From Diphasiastrum complanatum (lineage: Eukaryota; Streptophyta; Lycopodiopsida; Lycopodiales; Lycopodiaceae): a stretch of 64,000 bases of DNA. Under the pieces are notes generated by a model that saw nothing but the letters and a program-made list of their open reading frames with translations, was not told the DNA's origin and did no database searches. The position numbers and the translations under genes were made by a program. This document shows positions 1-11,554 of this stretch, in pieces. Each line of letters starts with the position of its first letter. Within the stretch, counting starts at the first letter, position 1. The stretch spans positions 1 to 64,000 of the forward strand of contig MU832143.1 of NCBI GenBank assembly GCA_029204225.1, read 5' to 3'.

Positions 1-1086
1 TTCAAAGGAGCAGCTTCAACTAAGTTGGCCAAGCTAAAAAAATCATCAACGTTTATGAAAAAACAGTTGCTTAGGTGTTGAAAGTCGGACCACAAATCCT
101 CGTACCGGTCATGCCGCAATTCTCCCCTATGCACCAAGAAGACGTACCAATCAATACAGGGTTAGATTCGGGCATGGACCAGGGGGGAGCTCCAGGTATA
201 GAAGAACAACTGCCAATTTTACTGGCAGTGCAAGTGAGTCCATCCTCATCAAGGACCACACCTCTATTCAGAAGACCCATCAACATCGAGGACCAGATCC
301 AGGGCTTCTTATCACAACATCCGCATGAGTCCTCGCATGGAGGTTGGGTTCTGAAGTTTAAGACCTCTAAGATAGAGGCCGACAAAGAGTTGGACAAAAT
401 ACTTGCATTGGGAGAGCAGCCGGCATGGAGAAATACCGTTTCTGAGAGAACTCCGGACCAATCAGGAGTTATGTTGCCAGCCCTCGCCAATTGCGGGTCG
501 ATCCTTATTATGTGCCAATGTCGAGAATGAATAAATGGAAAGATTTGGGATTGGCTATGGACAAAATCACCATCCATATGTCCAATTGGCCAATCATCCA
601 TCAGCACTACAACTGGACAATTTCAGTGGACTTCCACTGAGCTTTACAAGCGTATCAGAGAGAGTATGTCCACTCTCCAGATCCAACGGTGTGACAATCG
701 ACACTATTTGCAAAAGATCTAACTCTGTTGGCGTCAGTGACAACCAAATGGGACGATTGTCTACCTCCTCTAGCATTCGATCCAAATAAGCCAATGGCCT
801 CAGAGAATATCAAAGATCAGTTGTCGGTTTCTCGTTTATACCTTCGTGTAGCAATGATTGGAGGCTCCTGGGAATCACACTTCACATCATGGACAACCTC
901 AAAGTGGATTGCCGGAGCCCATCGTTGTTTTCTACCACACATTTTAGATTTTAATACTGCACGTCTCGACTTTATGGAGAAGGTGCAGTACCATTAAATA
1001 AAGATTCAACGCGAAGCGCATAAAAGTCCCCAATAACTGCATCTCGCATGTGTCGTGGGACCGCCACCAATTTTGGGTGGGGATAC
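1..1086 (+). mobile_element. 3' internal part of an LTR retroelement, unidentified coding remnant
   Basis: This is the stretch just inside a 3' LTR, ending in a purine-rich tract (TTTGGGTGGGGATA, about 1072-1085) directly before the LTR start, as expected for a polypurine tract. A 151-codon open frame lies at about 75-530, and shorter open frames continue in the other two frames to about 997, so the coding region appears frameshifted. I do not recognise the protein: there is no reverse transcriptase, RNase H or integrase motif. It could be an extra 3' ORF or simply degraded pol. The element's left part lies outside the window. Confidence 0.5.
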
Positions 1087-1855
1087 TGTTGGAGGGTTTG
1101 CGGATCCAAAGGCAACTCTAATTCTAGTTAATAAGTGAGAGGGATTTGGCACCCTGCGTGTGTAAGTCCAATCCGATGATCACATAGAAATTTGATTACT
1201 CACAAGTCAATAAAAGGACTTTGGGCCTTTTTGCGGGTTTTTTAATGTTGTAGGGCCTAAATGTCAAGTTAGTGAATAAAGTTGGGTTCCCTCCAAATTT
1301 GATGGTTCCCGCTTTTTTTTAAATTTGAACAACTAGACAGGCAAAAATGGACCAATAGGATTCAGAGGCCAGGGTCCTCCTCTCTACTATAAAAAGGGAC
1401 CAACTCGAGTTGCTCCTCATGTTCATTTCCTCATTTCAATAAAGCAGATTGGTTCTCTTCAGGAATGGACTGATGAATGTCCTTGCTCTCTATCACTTTT
1501 CCTCCATCTCTCATGTTTTCTTTGGTTTTTGCTAATTGTTGGATCTGAATGTTATTGGGATTGTGTGTAATTATACTTTTTATGAGAGAGAAAAGGTAAA
1601 CTATCTTTGTTGTGGATTGTAGTGTTAATGAATCGTAGGGTTAATAGATGTTAGAGTTAGATGTGAATCCTCCATTCATGATTTAAATTTGAACTATACT
1701 ATCACTCTCATGGGAAAGAACCTACGCGTGACAACTAACTTCGTCTCTTTGATGGTAGATTGACTAGATCTTGGATTCAGGTTAGGCAAGGAAAGAAACC
1801 CACTACAAAATCATTTGAAGAACATCTACAACGGGCTTTCGACTGATCTCCAACA
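1087..1855 (+). repeat. 3' LTR (769 bp)
   Basis: The LTR begins TGTTGGA and ends TCCAACA, a perfect 7-bp inverted terminal repeat, and is preceded by a polypurine tract. It contains a TATA box (CTATAAAAAGGG, about 1387) and an AATAAAG polyadenylation-type signal near 1439, as expected for U3 and R. No partner LTR is in the window. The five bases after the end are AAGGG, the expected target-site duplication if the left flank could be seen. Confidence 0.7.
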
Positions 1856-2026
1856 AAGGGTAACCAATCCTATTATATTTCAAGTTCATATGTTGAGTTC
1901 AATAATCTGAAGATTATTGAAGACTTGGCCATCTTCAAGAAATTCCACGAATTAGCATTTGACACAACTCTGCAGAAATACACTAAGTGTCGCAACAGTC
2001 TACAGAATTGAACTATGTTTCTCCGC

Positions 2027-2300
2027 AGTGTCAACTTTTTTCGAAATGCAACAATGTCGGCTTTTTCCGAAATGTGACACTTCAACATGGTTCAACAGTT
2101 CAACTATTTTTCAACAGTGTCGGCTTTTTCGCATTTCTCCGAAATGCGACAGTGTCGGCTTTTCCCGAAATGCGACACTTCAGCATAGTTCAACAGTTCA
2201 ACTATTTTTCAACAGTGTTGGCTTTTTCGCATTTTTCCAAAATGCGATAGTGTCGACTTTTCGCACTTTCTCAAAAAATGCAACACTTGGCTTTAGCTTC
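2027..2300. repeat. Tandem repeat, ~98-bp unit, with TTTTTCGC/GCGAAA core
   Basis: The segment starting CTTCAACATGGTTCAAC at 2080 recurs at 2178 with few changes, a spacing of 98 bp, with partial copies on both sides. Each unit carries 'gtgtcggctttttcgcattt' and 'ccgaaatgcgaca' blocks. Similar TTTTTCGC motifs occur in LTR-associated minisatellites elsewhere in the window, so this is probably a remnant of the same kind of LTR. Confidence 0.7.
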
Positions 2301-2582
2301 TTCCTTTCAACTATTTTGAAGAAGTTAGACCGTTTTAAAGACACCATTGCTTTTTTAAGGGCACTTTCACCTTTTTAAGGGCACTGTCGGGTTTTTCACA
2401 AAATTTTGAAGCAGAATTTTTTTTTGACAGTCGTCTATTTTCAACGAGGAACGTTCCAAGCACTTTCCAAAATTTGCGAAGTGAGAGAAAGCCACTTCAC
2501 GTAAAATACGAAGTGAGAGATTTGCAGCATCCTCGTCCGCGTCAACATTCCCTAATTCATTGACCGTATATACCATATACAA

Positions 2583-3182
2583 TTGTCACACAAGCCAAAT
2601 ACTTCCAAGTACAATGACTTATCTAATTAGGTGACAAATATTTACTGTAATTAATACATGGATGAATTCTATAAATGGATCATCAAGACACACTCTACAT
2701 GATGTTCTGTCCATGAGATGAATGATTTTGGGCCTCCGTCATTCTGGTTGTAACTGCTATTTTCTTGTGCTTCAGTGTAATATAGCAGCAGCACGCTTTG
2801 ATCTGAACACGAACATCTACAACTCCTCAATTTATAATCAGACGATGGCTGTCTTTGATGCCTGAGGAACTTGCGTTGTCATACTGCTCTTTCAATCTAT
2901 TTCAGAACTAAACTTCTGACTAAATCCATTTTTCAGTAATACCACACACAAACCATTTCTAATCTCTTCAATGGATTGTACTCAAGTCTGTTTTTTTTGT
3001 GAGTATGAACTAATTTATAAGATTCTATTGGGCAATAGAACACTTAAGCTATTCTTGTAATTAGCATAAACATTCTGTTAGACTGTTTTTGCATCTAGCA
3101 GCCCATTGTAGCGGGAGAGCTGTTCCGCAAATATTTTTGCTCTCTTCTCTGCTCGTGTTCTATATCCTCCTTTGCCCCATCA
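2583..3182 (+). repeat. Probable 5' LTR of a Copia-like element (start uncertain)
   Basis: The sequence ends CCCATCA just before a primer-binding site (3186-3197) and is followed by a gag ORF in the same orientation, so this should be the 5' LTR. The right edge is well supported. The left edge near 2583 is a guess, because no second LTR copy was found to define it. Confidence 0.45.
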
Positions 3183-3185
3183 GAT

Positions 3186-3197
3186 TGGTATCAGAGC
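3186..3197 (+). other. Primer-binding site (tRNA-iMet type)
   Basis: TGGTATCAGAGC is complementary to the 3' end of plant initiator methionine tRNA, the usual primer for Copia elements. It lies 3 nt after the LTR end and 53 nt before the gag start codon. Confidence 0.85.
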
Positions 3198-3250
3198 ATA
3201 GCTCAAATAAACCGAGAAATTAAGTTTCTTTTATTTGTATTACTGTTAGC

Positions 3251-3859
3251 ATGTCTCATCTTGGTAGCTCTTTGTCGTCATCATCCAACGAGGCTAGATT
3301 CATTGACAAGTTCAATGGATCTAACTTTTACATCTGGAAGTTAAAACTCCGGATGATGTTGATAGATAGAGATCTTTGGGATGTAGTAGAAGGTGCTGAC
3401 ATGAAACCAGAAGATGGTGATCAAGAAAAGACATGGAAGATCAAAGATCATAAGGCCTTAGCATGTATCACACTCAATCTAGCTGACTCCCAAATATCCC
3501 ATGTTACCACATGCAAAACCTCTAAGGATGCATTAGATTTGTTATCAAATCTCTATGAGACTCATGATGTAACCACTAGATTACATCTTAGAAGGAAGTT
3601 CTTTACTCTTAGCATGTCTGATTCTACTGCCATCACTTCTCACATAAATAGCTTCAAATCTTCAATGGATCAGTTATCAGCTGTAGGATGTGTTATTCAA
3701 GATGATGATGCCATAATGACCTTGTTTTTCTCTCTTCCAAAGTCGTATGAACACTTTGTGGTGATGATCTCCACACAACCGGACCTCACTTTTCAAAAGG
3801 TGATCGATCATCTTCTTCAAGAAGAAATGCAGAGAAAGCTTGCGCTTTCTGATCTCTAA
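3251..3859 (+). CDS. gag: Copia gag polyprotein, N-terminal part (UBN2-type)
   Basis: This 202-residue ORF starts at an ATG 53 nt after the primer-binding site. It shows the Copia gag pattern: 'FNGSNFYIWKLKLRMML' near residues 20-37, 'WKIKDHKALACITLNLADSQ', 'KDALDLLSNLYE' and 'TRLHLRRKFFTLSMSD', then a C-terminal 'LLQEEMQRKL' helix. The family coats the retrotransposon RNA in virus-like particles. It stops before any CCHC zinc knuckle, and no protease, integrase or reverse transcriptase follows, so the element is truncated or non-autonomous. The gag is related to the one at 11555-12229 on the other strand. Confidence 0.85.
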   Translation: MSHLGSSLSSSSNEARFIDKFNGSNFYIWKLKLRMMLIDRDLWDVVEGADMKPEDGDQEKTWKIKDHKALACITLNLADSQISHVTTCKTSKDALDLLSNLYETHDVTTRLHLRRKFFTLSMSDSTAITSHINSFKSSMDQLSAVGCVIQDDDAIMTLFFSLPKSYEHFVVMISTQPDLTFQKVIDHLLQEEMQRKLALSDL

Positions 3860-4685
3860 ACGTAAACGCTCCTTCATCCATGTCTTGAATTGGGGATTGA
3901 GATATAACTACAACAACATTGGCCCATTGGTCTGACTACTTGTTGTTGGCGTTCTTTGCTTTCAATATTCTATAATATTGAATCTCGTGATTAGTGCATT
4001 TGGAATACTTACAGGACATCTTCTTCTCCAACTATGGATTGGATAATTGCTCTTGACTTTGTGTCAGTTTCTAGTTCAATATTTTAGAGTTTTTTTTTCA
4101 TCTGGAGTTGAGAGCCTTTGTTCACATATAGAGCATGCGATACCGAATTCGAAGAGATGTTAGTGCTTCTTCAATTGTCTTCATGGAACAACATAGCGAC
4201 TACTCTTGAGAGAGTTAAATATAGAACTGTCGGAATGATTATCACCCATTTTTTGTATGTAGATGGTAGACTCAATAACAATATCATGATTGTCTCTCAA
4301 TCATCACAGTAAGCATATATAACATTGCACTATATTGATCTCCAGGTCAATATATAAAAGAGCTAATTGTTACTTTATAAAGTTATTAATTATTTATTTC
4401 AATTAATGAATGATGTTTAGGCTCATCCAAATGATAGTTGAGGACAGTTGTTTGGTTGCAAATCGCAATTGGAGCTTAGCCATATTACGTTGTCACTTAT
4501 CCAGCAAGGCTTTCCGAAAACTACTTGCAAAAATCATTAGGGCAAGTCGCTAGCTTCAAAATGAGTGAAAACAAGTTCTATTAACATTCGATAATTCGGA
4601 CACCTTCGATTTGTAGAACTTGACTGTTAGCTATTCCCCCATGTATTTCTATAGGCCGTGTAAAAACACAAGTAAAGTTGTAGAA
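3860..4685. other. Degraded element sequence, no gene seen
   Basis: There are no convincing coding frames. The part from about 4440 to 4640 resembles 24440-24620 ('aatcgcaattgg', 'cttgcaaa..ttagggcaagtc'), so it is an LTR remnant of a family also present at 6300-6620 and 24227-24620. Confidence 0.5.
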
Positions 4686-4898
4686 CTATATAGGTGAATG
4701 GATGTAGACAAAAAATTGATTATTAAAATAAATCCAATATATTTCTGGATCTGCGCTTGCGATACAACAAAATACTTTGAGATTTTCCACTGACGGTTTG
4801 GACCCTGTCCAAACTTCGTAAGGAGCTTTACATGAGAGGGATTTAGTTAAACATCTCTTTATGAAGACATGTGACTCCCTAGCAACATCCTTTTCCAT
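4686..4898 (-). pseudogene. Copia integrase C-terminal fragment
   Basis: The minus-strand frame reads 'RCLTKSLSCKAPYEVWTG' followed by 'KPSVENLKVFCCIASA'. This is the block after the catalytic core of Copia integrases (typical form NRxPTKSLxxKTPYExWxGxKPxVxHLxVFGCxA). Only about 70 residues remain, without the DDE core, so it is a fossil. It lies upstream on the same strand as the minus-oriented primer-binding sites near 5950. Confidence 0.75.
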
Positions 4899-4959
4899 AT
4901 GATCAAAGAACCTTCACCTCCACTGATGAAGTGAGGATTTCAAATCATTCAAAATCCAA

Positions 4960-5560
4960 TCCATGTCCCAAATCTTTGGTTACAATAAGGAGCAAACCAA
5001 CAATCCTGCCAATGTAGAAAAATCAGCATCTACATACAAAATGAGATGCAAACTCTGAGAGATACTGATCAAACATGAACCAAAACATAAAATATGTTTG
5101 TTGTCCGTACAATTAAAGTACCCTACTATATTTCACACGTGTGGAACCGAAAATAGCAAAATATGAGCATTCTACACACAAGATTGCAAGATATCACCAA
5201 GATAGTGCACCAATGAGTAGTAGAACCCAAAGAGAACCATGTATAATGGTTAAATGAGAGAGAGAAGAGAGAAGATGTGTCTCTCCACGAGTTACATCCT
5301 TTTATAGAGTGTCCAAACCCTATTTGGCCACTTGGCTTTCTCTCTAAAATGTAAACCCTACTATTTTTGGGTCTAGATTCAATGTACCCAAAGTTCAAAT
5401 TTGAATCTCTCTCAAACTCGACTACCAACTTTCCCATACTTTCAAAAAGTGTTTAATATAACTTCAAAAATTTTCTCTCTAAGTCTAAAATGAGTTTTGG
5501 CCTCTTATTGACAATTTACCAAAATATGACTAAACTAGTTGAAATCTCTCACATTACGTC
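4960..5560 (-). repeat. LTR-like sequence with TATA box (minus orientation)
   Basis: On the minus strand there is CTCTATAAAAGGATG (about 5300), a good TATA box, and further on CACACGTGTG at 5134-5143, the palindrome found in LTRs of elements B, C and D. Edges could not be fixed. Confidence 0.4.
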
Positions 5561-5948
5561 CCTCACGTCATATAGTGAGTTCAAAATGTCCCAAACGTCT
5601 CTAGAAATTTTAGCTTCAGCTATACTTATGTACCTATAACAACATCCCATAATTCACTGGCAATTAACGAGGTCTTCATCTTAATTTTTCACAAATGATA
5701 ATTGGATCCATTCAGCTTATCTACGATAAGACCGGCTTTACTTTGAGAATCCATCTGGAACTTAGTCTGTCGATTGTATCGATGACGCTAAGATGTGGTA
5801 ATGCCAACAAGAAGAAATCAATTCTCTGATATTGAAAGGTTGAAAATAACTGAAGAGTATGATATCAATTTGATATCGCGAAAGATATGAAGTATTAGAG
5901 CTTTCGCTTTGATATCATATTGGAATTAGATAAAGAAGTAGTGAAACA

Positions 5949-6002
5949 GCTCTGATACCATGTCGGTATCAGATAAAGAGTAATGATTTTGGTCTGATAC
6001 CA
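5949..6002 (-). other. Duplicated primer-binding site/LTR junction
   Basis: On the minus strand the LTR end ..CCGACA is followed by TGGTATCAGAGC (complement of 5949-5960). A second near-copy lies 42 bp away (complement of 5991-6002, TGGTATCAGACC, again preceded by ACCGACA). One is the normal tRNA-iMet primer site of a minus-oriented Copia element. The second looks like a local duplication of the junction. Confidence 0.7.
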
Positions 6003-6840
6003 TGTCGGTAAGTGGTATGTAGAAGATAGATCTAGCTCGAAAAGAAAACCTTTCATGCATGGCAAAATAAACTATCTTCATCTTTCCAATGCATGACTAC
6101 GCCTATCAATTTCAAACAAGACAATAGTGATAGGAATCATGTTTGAACTTATAGTAACTAACTTTGAAATCATCAGTAATACAGTGAATAGCCAAACAAT
6201 CAAGCATTGAAAATTATTAGAGAAATAATTAGTCACGAAGAAATATAGAAACGCATACAGTCTGAGACGAAACTGAACGCAATAAAGAATAGTATTGATT
6301 CAAAACGAAATAGAAGTAAATGAGTACAATAAGTTGTGGATTGAAGCCGTGTACTCTATGCTATCTCTGAGCGGCTAAAATGAAAGTCTGAATTAATGTG
6401 CAATGTTGATGAGCAGTAGCGCAATAGCAATTTCTAAAACAACTCTAAGAAGTGAGCTAGAATGCTCATGAGTGTTCAAGCTCACAGGCTCGAGAGAGAG
6501 AGCTAACTATTCAAATGCTTATGATAATTCTGATTTTCAATGAATTAATTTGTATGAATATAAACAACTATTTATACTAAGAAATTAGGTCGTCAATTGC
6601 GATTGCCAGTTGGTTGGTGATCCGCTGACATCCATCCGGTTCTTGTCATTGATTGCTGATAAGCAATGAAATTGGTGGTAAACGTTTTGTCTGCATAAAT
6701 GAACCAAAATTGTAGCTCTGTAGAAATGAACTAAAACAGCAACAGACGACACTATCGAGTTTTTTCGCAAAATGGCGAAAAAGCCGAAGCTGCCCTTAAA
6801 TCTCATTTAGGGTTGTCCCACACTTTGCCAGAGTCATTTC
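6003..6840 (-). repeat. 5' LTR region of a minus-oriented Copia element (edges uncertain)
   Basis: The region lies immediately outside the duplicated primer site. Its part at about 6300-6640 is homologous to 24227-24620 ('gtactctatgctatctctgag', 'gctgacatccatcc'). Near 6750-6790 it carries 'ttttttcgcaaaatggcgaaaaagcc', the GCGAAAA motif of other LTRs here. Confidence 0.45.
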
Positions 6841-6884
6841 CTTAACATTTGAGGCTCTTTGAAAAAAGTGAAAAATGTGACTCG

Positions 6885-7035
6885 GCATATTTGCACGAGA
6901 TTCCTGACAAACGAAAAATGCGAAAAAGATGAGACTGCATTTTAACACAAGATTTTTGTGAGGCAAAAAATGCGAAAAAGGTGACACTGCATTTTTACAC
7001 AAGATTTCTGTCAGGCAAAAAATGCGACTGTCATA
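6885..7035. repeat. Tandem repeat, ~52-bp unit, GCGAAAAAG core
   Basis: Two adjacent copies starting GCGAAAAAGATGAGACTGCA (about 6919) and GCGAAAAAGGTGACACTGCA (about 6971), with a degenerate partial copy before them. Each unit ends with an 'acacaagatttctgtcaggc'-type block. Confidence 0.65.
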
Positions 7036-7084
7036 AACTTCGTGTAATTCTGCATATTGTGTAAACACATGGAAAAATAGTTAG

Positions 7085-7482
7085 AAATAGGAAGCTCAAC
7101 TGTGATTGTAGTTTACAGTTATGTATTGTTTCAGTTTAGTAGGCTTTAGTTAAAAAGCCAGTCTGGGACTTGTCCCGGGATAACGTGAGTTTACCTGTAT
7201 ATAGGCTAAAATGCCACGTAGAGGCCAATAGTGAATTTCATGCATTTATTAGGTCTCTGCCATGTGGCGTCCCCATGCAAAGGGGACCTTTACTTGTATA
7301 TGTATCAGTCTCTTTGTAATAAAAATACTTTTGCTTTGTGAGCTCTTTGCTTGATGTGAGCTCCTCCATCACTCTGTTACTTGTGGATGTTGTTCATGAT
7401 TTCGATGGTTGGCAATCAGTCAGTGATTGCATCTCTAATCTGTACTCTCCACTAGATCAGAATTTTCGCATAGAATGTTAGC
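7085..7482 (+). repeat. Probable 5' LTR (3' part), plus orientation
   Basis: The sequence leads into a primer-binding site at 7484. It contains a TATA-like 'ctgtatatagg' (about 7195) and 'aataaaaata' (about 7318) at LTR-typical spacing. The left edge is not defined. Confidence 0.5.
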
Positions 7483-7483
7483 T

Positions 7484-7495
7484 TGGTATCAGAGC
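7484..7495 (+). other. Primer-binding site (tRNA-iMet type)
   Basis: TGGTATCAGAGC, directly after the LTR-like region ending near 7482. It marks the 5' end of a plus-oriented element. Confidence 0.8.
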
Positions 7496-9584
7496 CTTTA
7501 GGTTGTGGAGGAACATGCATGATCGTAGCTCTTGGAAGAGCAGTTGCATCGACGGTAGCATCGGAACCAAGCAACGGTAAGGACGTTGCACGAGGTACAG
7601 GATGGTCCGTGGTGATTGGATATGCAAAGCCCTTTGATTTAGTGCATACGGAATCGATTCGTAGAATCAAAGTAAAACAAATTTCATGGTAGGCAGGCTA
7701 TGAGGTAGCCCACAAGAAATACTGATAACGGGAACAATTCTCAATGAATTGACAAACGGTTTGGTGCCGGGAAGAGCTGACAAAGGTCATTGGACAGTTG
7801 AGGCACCTACAACAATTTGGTTCTCAGTATTTCGATTAGAAATACCTCCAAAAGCATGCAAGGATTGGTTGAAAGCTGTCAACCAGAATTTTGATACAGA
7901 AACGACGGACCTTGCATTGTAGGAAGAGGTTTTTGGAGCTATAAGAAGCTACAATAGGGCATTGGGATAGCCAAGAGATCTCTGCAAGAAGCCATGCTCA
8001 GCCTTGGAAGGATGGAGCAACAATTGGTAGCCCTCTCAAATAGCCAAAAAGGCAGCTAGGGTTTGTAGTTGAAAAACCTTAGTTTTCTCTCTGATGAACA
8101 TCGTTTCCGGAGTTGTAAAGGCACAAAGGAGGGTGCCTTGGTAGGGCGACCTAGATGCCAGAAGGCCATGGACTGTCGCGGAACAATGAAGGTGCTGGAT
8201 CGGATTCAGACAGCCAGCTATAACCATAGCGACGACGGTGTAGGAGAAAGGGAACTTGAGGTGTTTGCGACCAAAATCAGATCTGTAACTTGCAAGCAGA
8301 GCGTCGTGGTAGGGCGAGTCAGCTCGGAGTTGGCCGTGGATGGCCGTAGAATAGTCAGGGCACAAGATTTGATCGATTTGCAGCGAGAAAGAAATTGTAA
8401 ACCACAGCTATGGAGGTAAGAAGGAGAGGCCTCGGAGGAGGCTCGTGCGTTCCGAATCAAATGGGCGAGTAGTGCATTTAGGAATCCGGCGTCTGCAGGT
8501 GCACGTTTTGGTGCACAATGTGGAACATAACTGTAGGACCAGGCTCCATCATGATGGACGAACAAGATTGATTTCTCAGGGAGCATTGTGGAAGCCATTG
8601 GATTTATGGTGAAAGGGCTTCAAGGGACTGAAGGCCAGGTTTGAAGAAATTTCAATAAAAATCTTTAAAATGAATGCCTAAATGGACCTGACTGGTGAAT
8701 TTGGGTTTGAAGGGCAAATTTCTTCAGAAATGTTCATCTTTTGAACTTATGTCCTAAGGCCACTTTGGAAGGGCCTAACTTTGGCTAGAGGAGGGCTTTT
8801 GGGAAAAATAAGGGTAAGGGCCATTTTGGAGCCCGTAAAAGCCTGTGTAAAGCTGACAGGCAGAGCGACGATATCTTCAAGGGAGAAATGCATTTTGATG
8901 CATTCTTGACACCATTCGATGGAGCGGGAGATAAGTGACCCAATGAGGTACGGTTTTTGCTATTTGGTGACATGTGTGCCAAATTAAGTCCAATTTTTTG
9001 GCTAAAAATCTGCGGGGCAGGCTAGGAAAAAGAAAGAGCGGAATTGCATTGGAGAAAGCTAGGAGATGCGGAAAACTTGCAATGAGGCATCGTAAAACTC
9101 TTAATTGGCATAAATTGACAGAGGGAAACCAACCACAGGAGAGATCCAGGCATGGTGCCGTATTATGCCGACGGACATGGTGAAATAGTTCATGTCTACT
9201 GGTTCAACTTTTTGGAAGTTCGAACTAACCAAGCTCAAGGGACGCTTGGAGGGGGCCTCTCAAGGTGAAAATTGACAAGGGCATTGTTAGATTCGGTGGT
9301 TGCGATTGCTTCATATGATTTTGCAAGGGAGAAATGTCTCGGTTGAGGAGACATTTACACTAGCTTAATGGTGGCAATGCAATGGTGGCGGTTACAAGGT
9401 GAAAGATGTCAATGATAAGGTCAGTTGGATGAGCCAAAGAGAAAAGTAAGGAAGCAAATCTAGTAGCTTGCATGAAGGGGCAAAGATGTAGAGAGGGTAG
9501 TCTCTATGATCTATTGGAGGCATATTGTTGCAATGGCATGGACTTCATGGTGTGCATGAGATGTGTGCATAGTCAGCAATGCTA
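7496..9584 (+). mobile_element. Degenerate internal region of a retroelement
   Basis: Downstream of the primer-binding site the plus strand has only short open stretches (for example 8069-8419, 116 codons) with no family motif that I recognise. The sequence is G-rich and purine-rich on the plus strand, as in gag leaders, but is broken by stops. It ends abruptly where the 90-bp LTR repeats of element A begin near 9585, which suggests a truncation or recombination point. Confidence 0.4.
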
Positions 9585-9863
9585 TTCTGGCCACTTGGAC
9601 AGTGTGTTGCATTTTTTGCTAAGGAGCGAAAAAGGCGAAAAAGACGAAGTTGCCTTAAAAATGATTTCTAAGTTATTTTGGCCACTTGGCCAATGTGTTG
9701 CATTTTTTGCTAAGGAGCGAAAAAGATGAAAAAGACAAAGGTGCCTTAAAAATGATTTCTAAGTCATAGAAAATCTCAAAGGAAAAAATGTGAAGGCCTT
9801 CGGTTTTTCAGGAAATTCATTACTTGAACGATTTGTTTAAGGCTGAGCATAAGAAATATAACA
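9585..9863 (-). repeat. 3' LTR remnant of Copia element A, with two 90-bp repeats
   Basis: The right edge (TAACA at 9863) abuts a polypurine tract on the minus strand (complement of 9864-9873, TAAGGGGAAG), so this is the U3 start of the 3' LTR. The same end sequence (ACGATTTGTTTAAGG..GAGCATAAGAAAT..AACA) ends the 5' LTR at 24226. Two 91-bp units containing 'ggccacttgg..gtgttgcattttttgctaaggagcgaaaaa' precede it; the 5' LTR has five. The left part of this LTR is missing. Confidence 0.75.
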
Positions 9864-11530
9864 CTTCCCCTTAATGTGGATCCTAAAACTTTGATCTTCA
9901 GATTTAAAATATCGTTAAATGTGAGATGTTGCTCTTTTGATAGAGCCTTTGTGAAGTAATCTGCTGCCATGTAATTTGTTCTACATAAAATCAATACTAC
10001 TTCCTTACTGTGCACTTTCTCTCGAAGGTAGTGATACCTGATTTCTATATGATTGCTTCAAGAGTGAAATCTCGGATTGAGAGATAGCGCTATTGTGCTT
10101 TGATTGTCACAATAGATTGTTGTAGGAAGTGGGTGTGGAAGATTGAGTTCTGCAAGCAGTTGCCTAAGTCAGATCGCCTCTTTGGTTGCATTTGTGGCAA
10201 CTATGTATTTGGATTCTGTTGATGATAATGCAATTGAGGTCTACTTCCGGTTGTTCCATGAGATTGGGCCTTGGTTGTATAAAAATAGAAATCCAGAAAT
10301 TGATTTTCTGGTGTCGACATCTCTTGCCCAATCCGCATCTGTGTAGGCTTCAAGGATATTGACAGTTTTGCTGCCTCCATCGTGGATGCTGAGAGTTGTC
10401 ATTGCTTCAATGTACTTCATAACCTTTGTTAGCACTTTCCATTGAGCTATGCCTGGATTTGACAAGAACTGGCTGAGTGTACTGATCGAATATGCAAGGT
10501 CTGGTCGCGTGTAGATCATTGCATACATCAATGAGCCGATGATGGATTGAAACAGGTAGCGCTTCATCTCCTCCTTTTTTGCCTCAGTTTGGAGACGGTT
10601 CCTTTGATAGTTTTAGTTCAGGGTCGAGTGGAAAAAGACTAGGTTTGCAGCTGGCCATTCCATACCTTTCCAACACGTTGTTGAGATATCGTTGCTGACT
10701 GATGAAGATCAGTCTGCTGGGTCGATCTCGTTGGATTTGGATTCCGAGACAATAGTGGGTTGGACCCATGTCAGTGATCTTGTATTCCTGGGACAGCATG
10801 CACTTTGTATCCTTCATCAAATTCAGATTATTACTGAATAAGAGTGTATCATCTATGTAGAGAGTGATGATGATGAAGTATTCTGATACAGATTTGAAGT
10901 AAACATTCGAATCTGCTGAGTTTGGAATAAAACCATTCTCTATCAGAAATGCATTGATCTTCTGGAACCAAGCTCTGGGTGACTGTTTCAGCGCGTAGAA
11001 TAACTTGTGAATTCTACATACAAGGTGTTGTTGCTTGCCGTTGAGTTCGTATCCCTCTGGCTGTATCGTATAGATTTACTCTTCGATCGTTCCATTAAGA
11101 AAAGCGGTCAAGACATCCATCTGATGAACTTCAAGATCTGCTGCAGCTACAAAGGAGAGGACTAGGTGGATCGAAGCATGTTTGATGACTGGTCTAAAGG
11201 TTTCTGAATAATTCAGATTTGGAATCTGGGAAAAGCCTTTGACGACTAGCCTGGCCTTGTAACGATTTGGCCTTCTTCAACGTCGTACTTCACCTTGAAT
11301 ATCCATTTGTATGGAATTGGTTTTCGGTCCTTTGGCAGCTCAGTGAGTGTCCATATTTGATTTTCCAATAGAGAATCGAACTCGGTGTCCATTGCTGCTT
11401 TCCACTGGTCAGCATTAGGAGTAGACATCGCCTCAACAACTGTGATTGGTTTCTGCACGAAGTAGCAGGTCGGATCATCCATAAATCTGGATGGAGGGTG
11501 TATGGACTTGTTCGACCTCTTGGGTTGAAC
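9864..11530 (-). pseudogene. pol: Copia reverse transcriptase-RNase H, broken (element A)
   Basis: The minus strand carries, in order, the RT entrance block 'PNADQWKAAMDTEFDSLLEN' with 'PIPYKWIFKVKYD' (11246-11482), an intact catalytic YIDDTLLF (complement of about 10843-10866), 'YKITDMGPTHYCLGIQIQR' (10584-10820), 'IIGSLMYAMIYTRPDLAYSI' and 'ADWARDVDTRKSISGFLF' of RNase H (10241-10567), then 'MAADYFTKALSKEQH' (9776-10015). Several frameshifts and stops separate the pieces. Protease and integrase are absent between gag and RT, so the element has lost about half of its pol by deletion. It cannot move by itself. Confidence 0.9.
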
Positions 11531-11554
11531 TTTGGTCCTCTGACGTGGGTTTAC

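Noticed and set aside
71-607. 178-codon minus-strand open frame at the left edge
   Set aside because: It overlaps the plus-strand frame of an element whose LTR and polypurine tract are plus-oriented, and shows no recognised motif.
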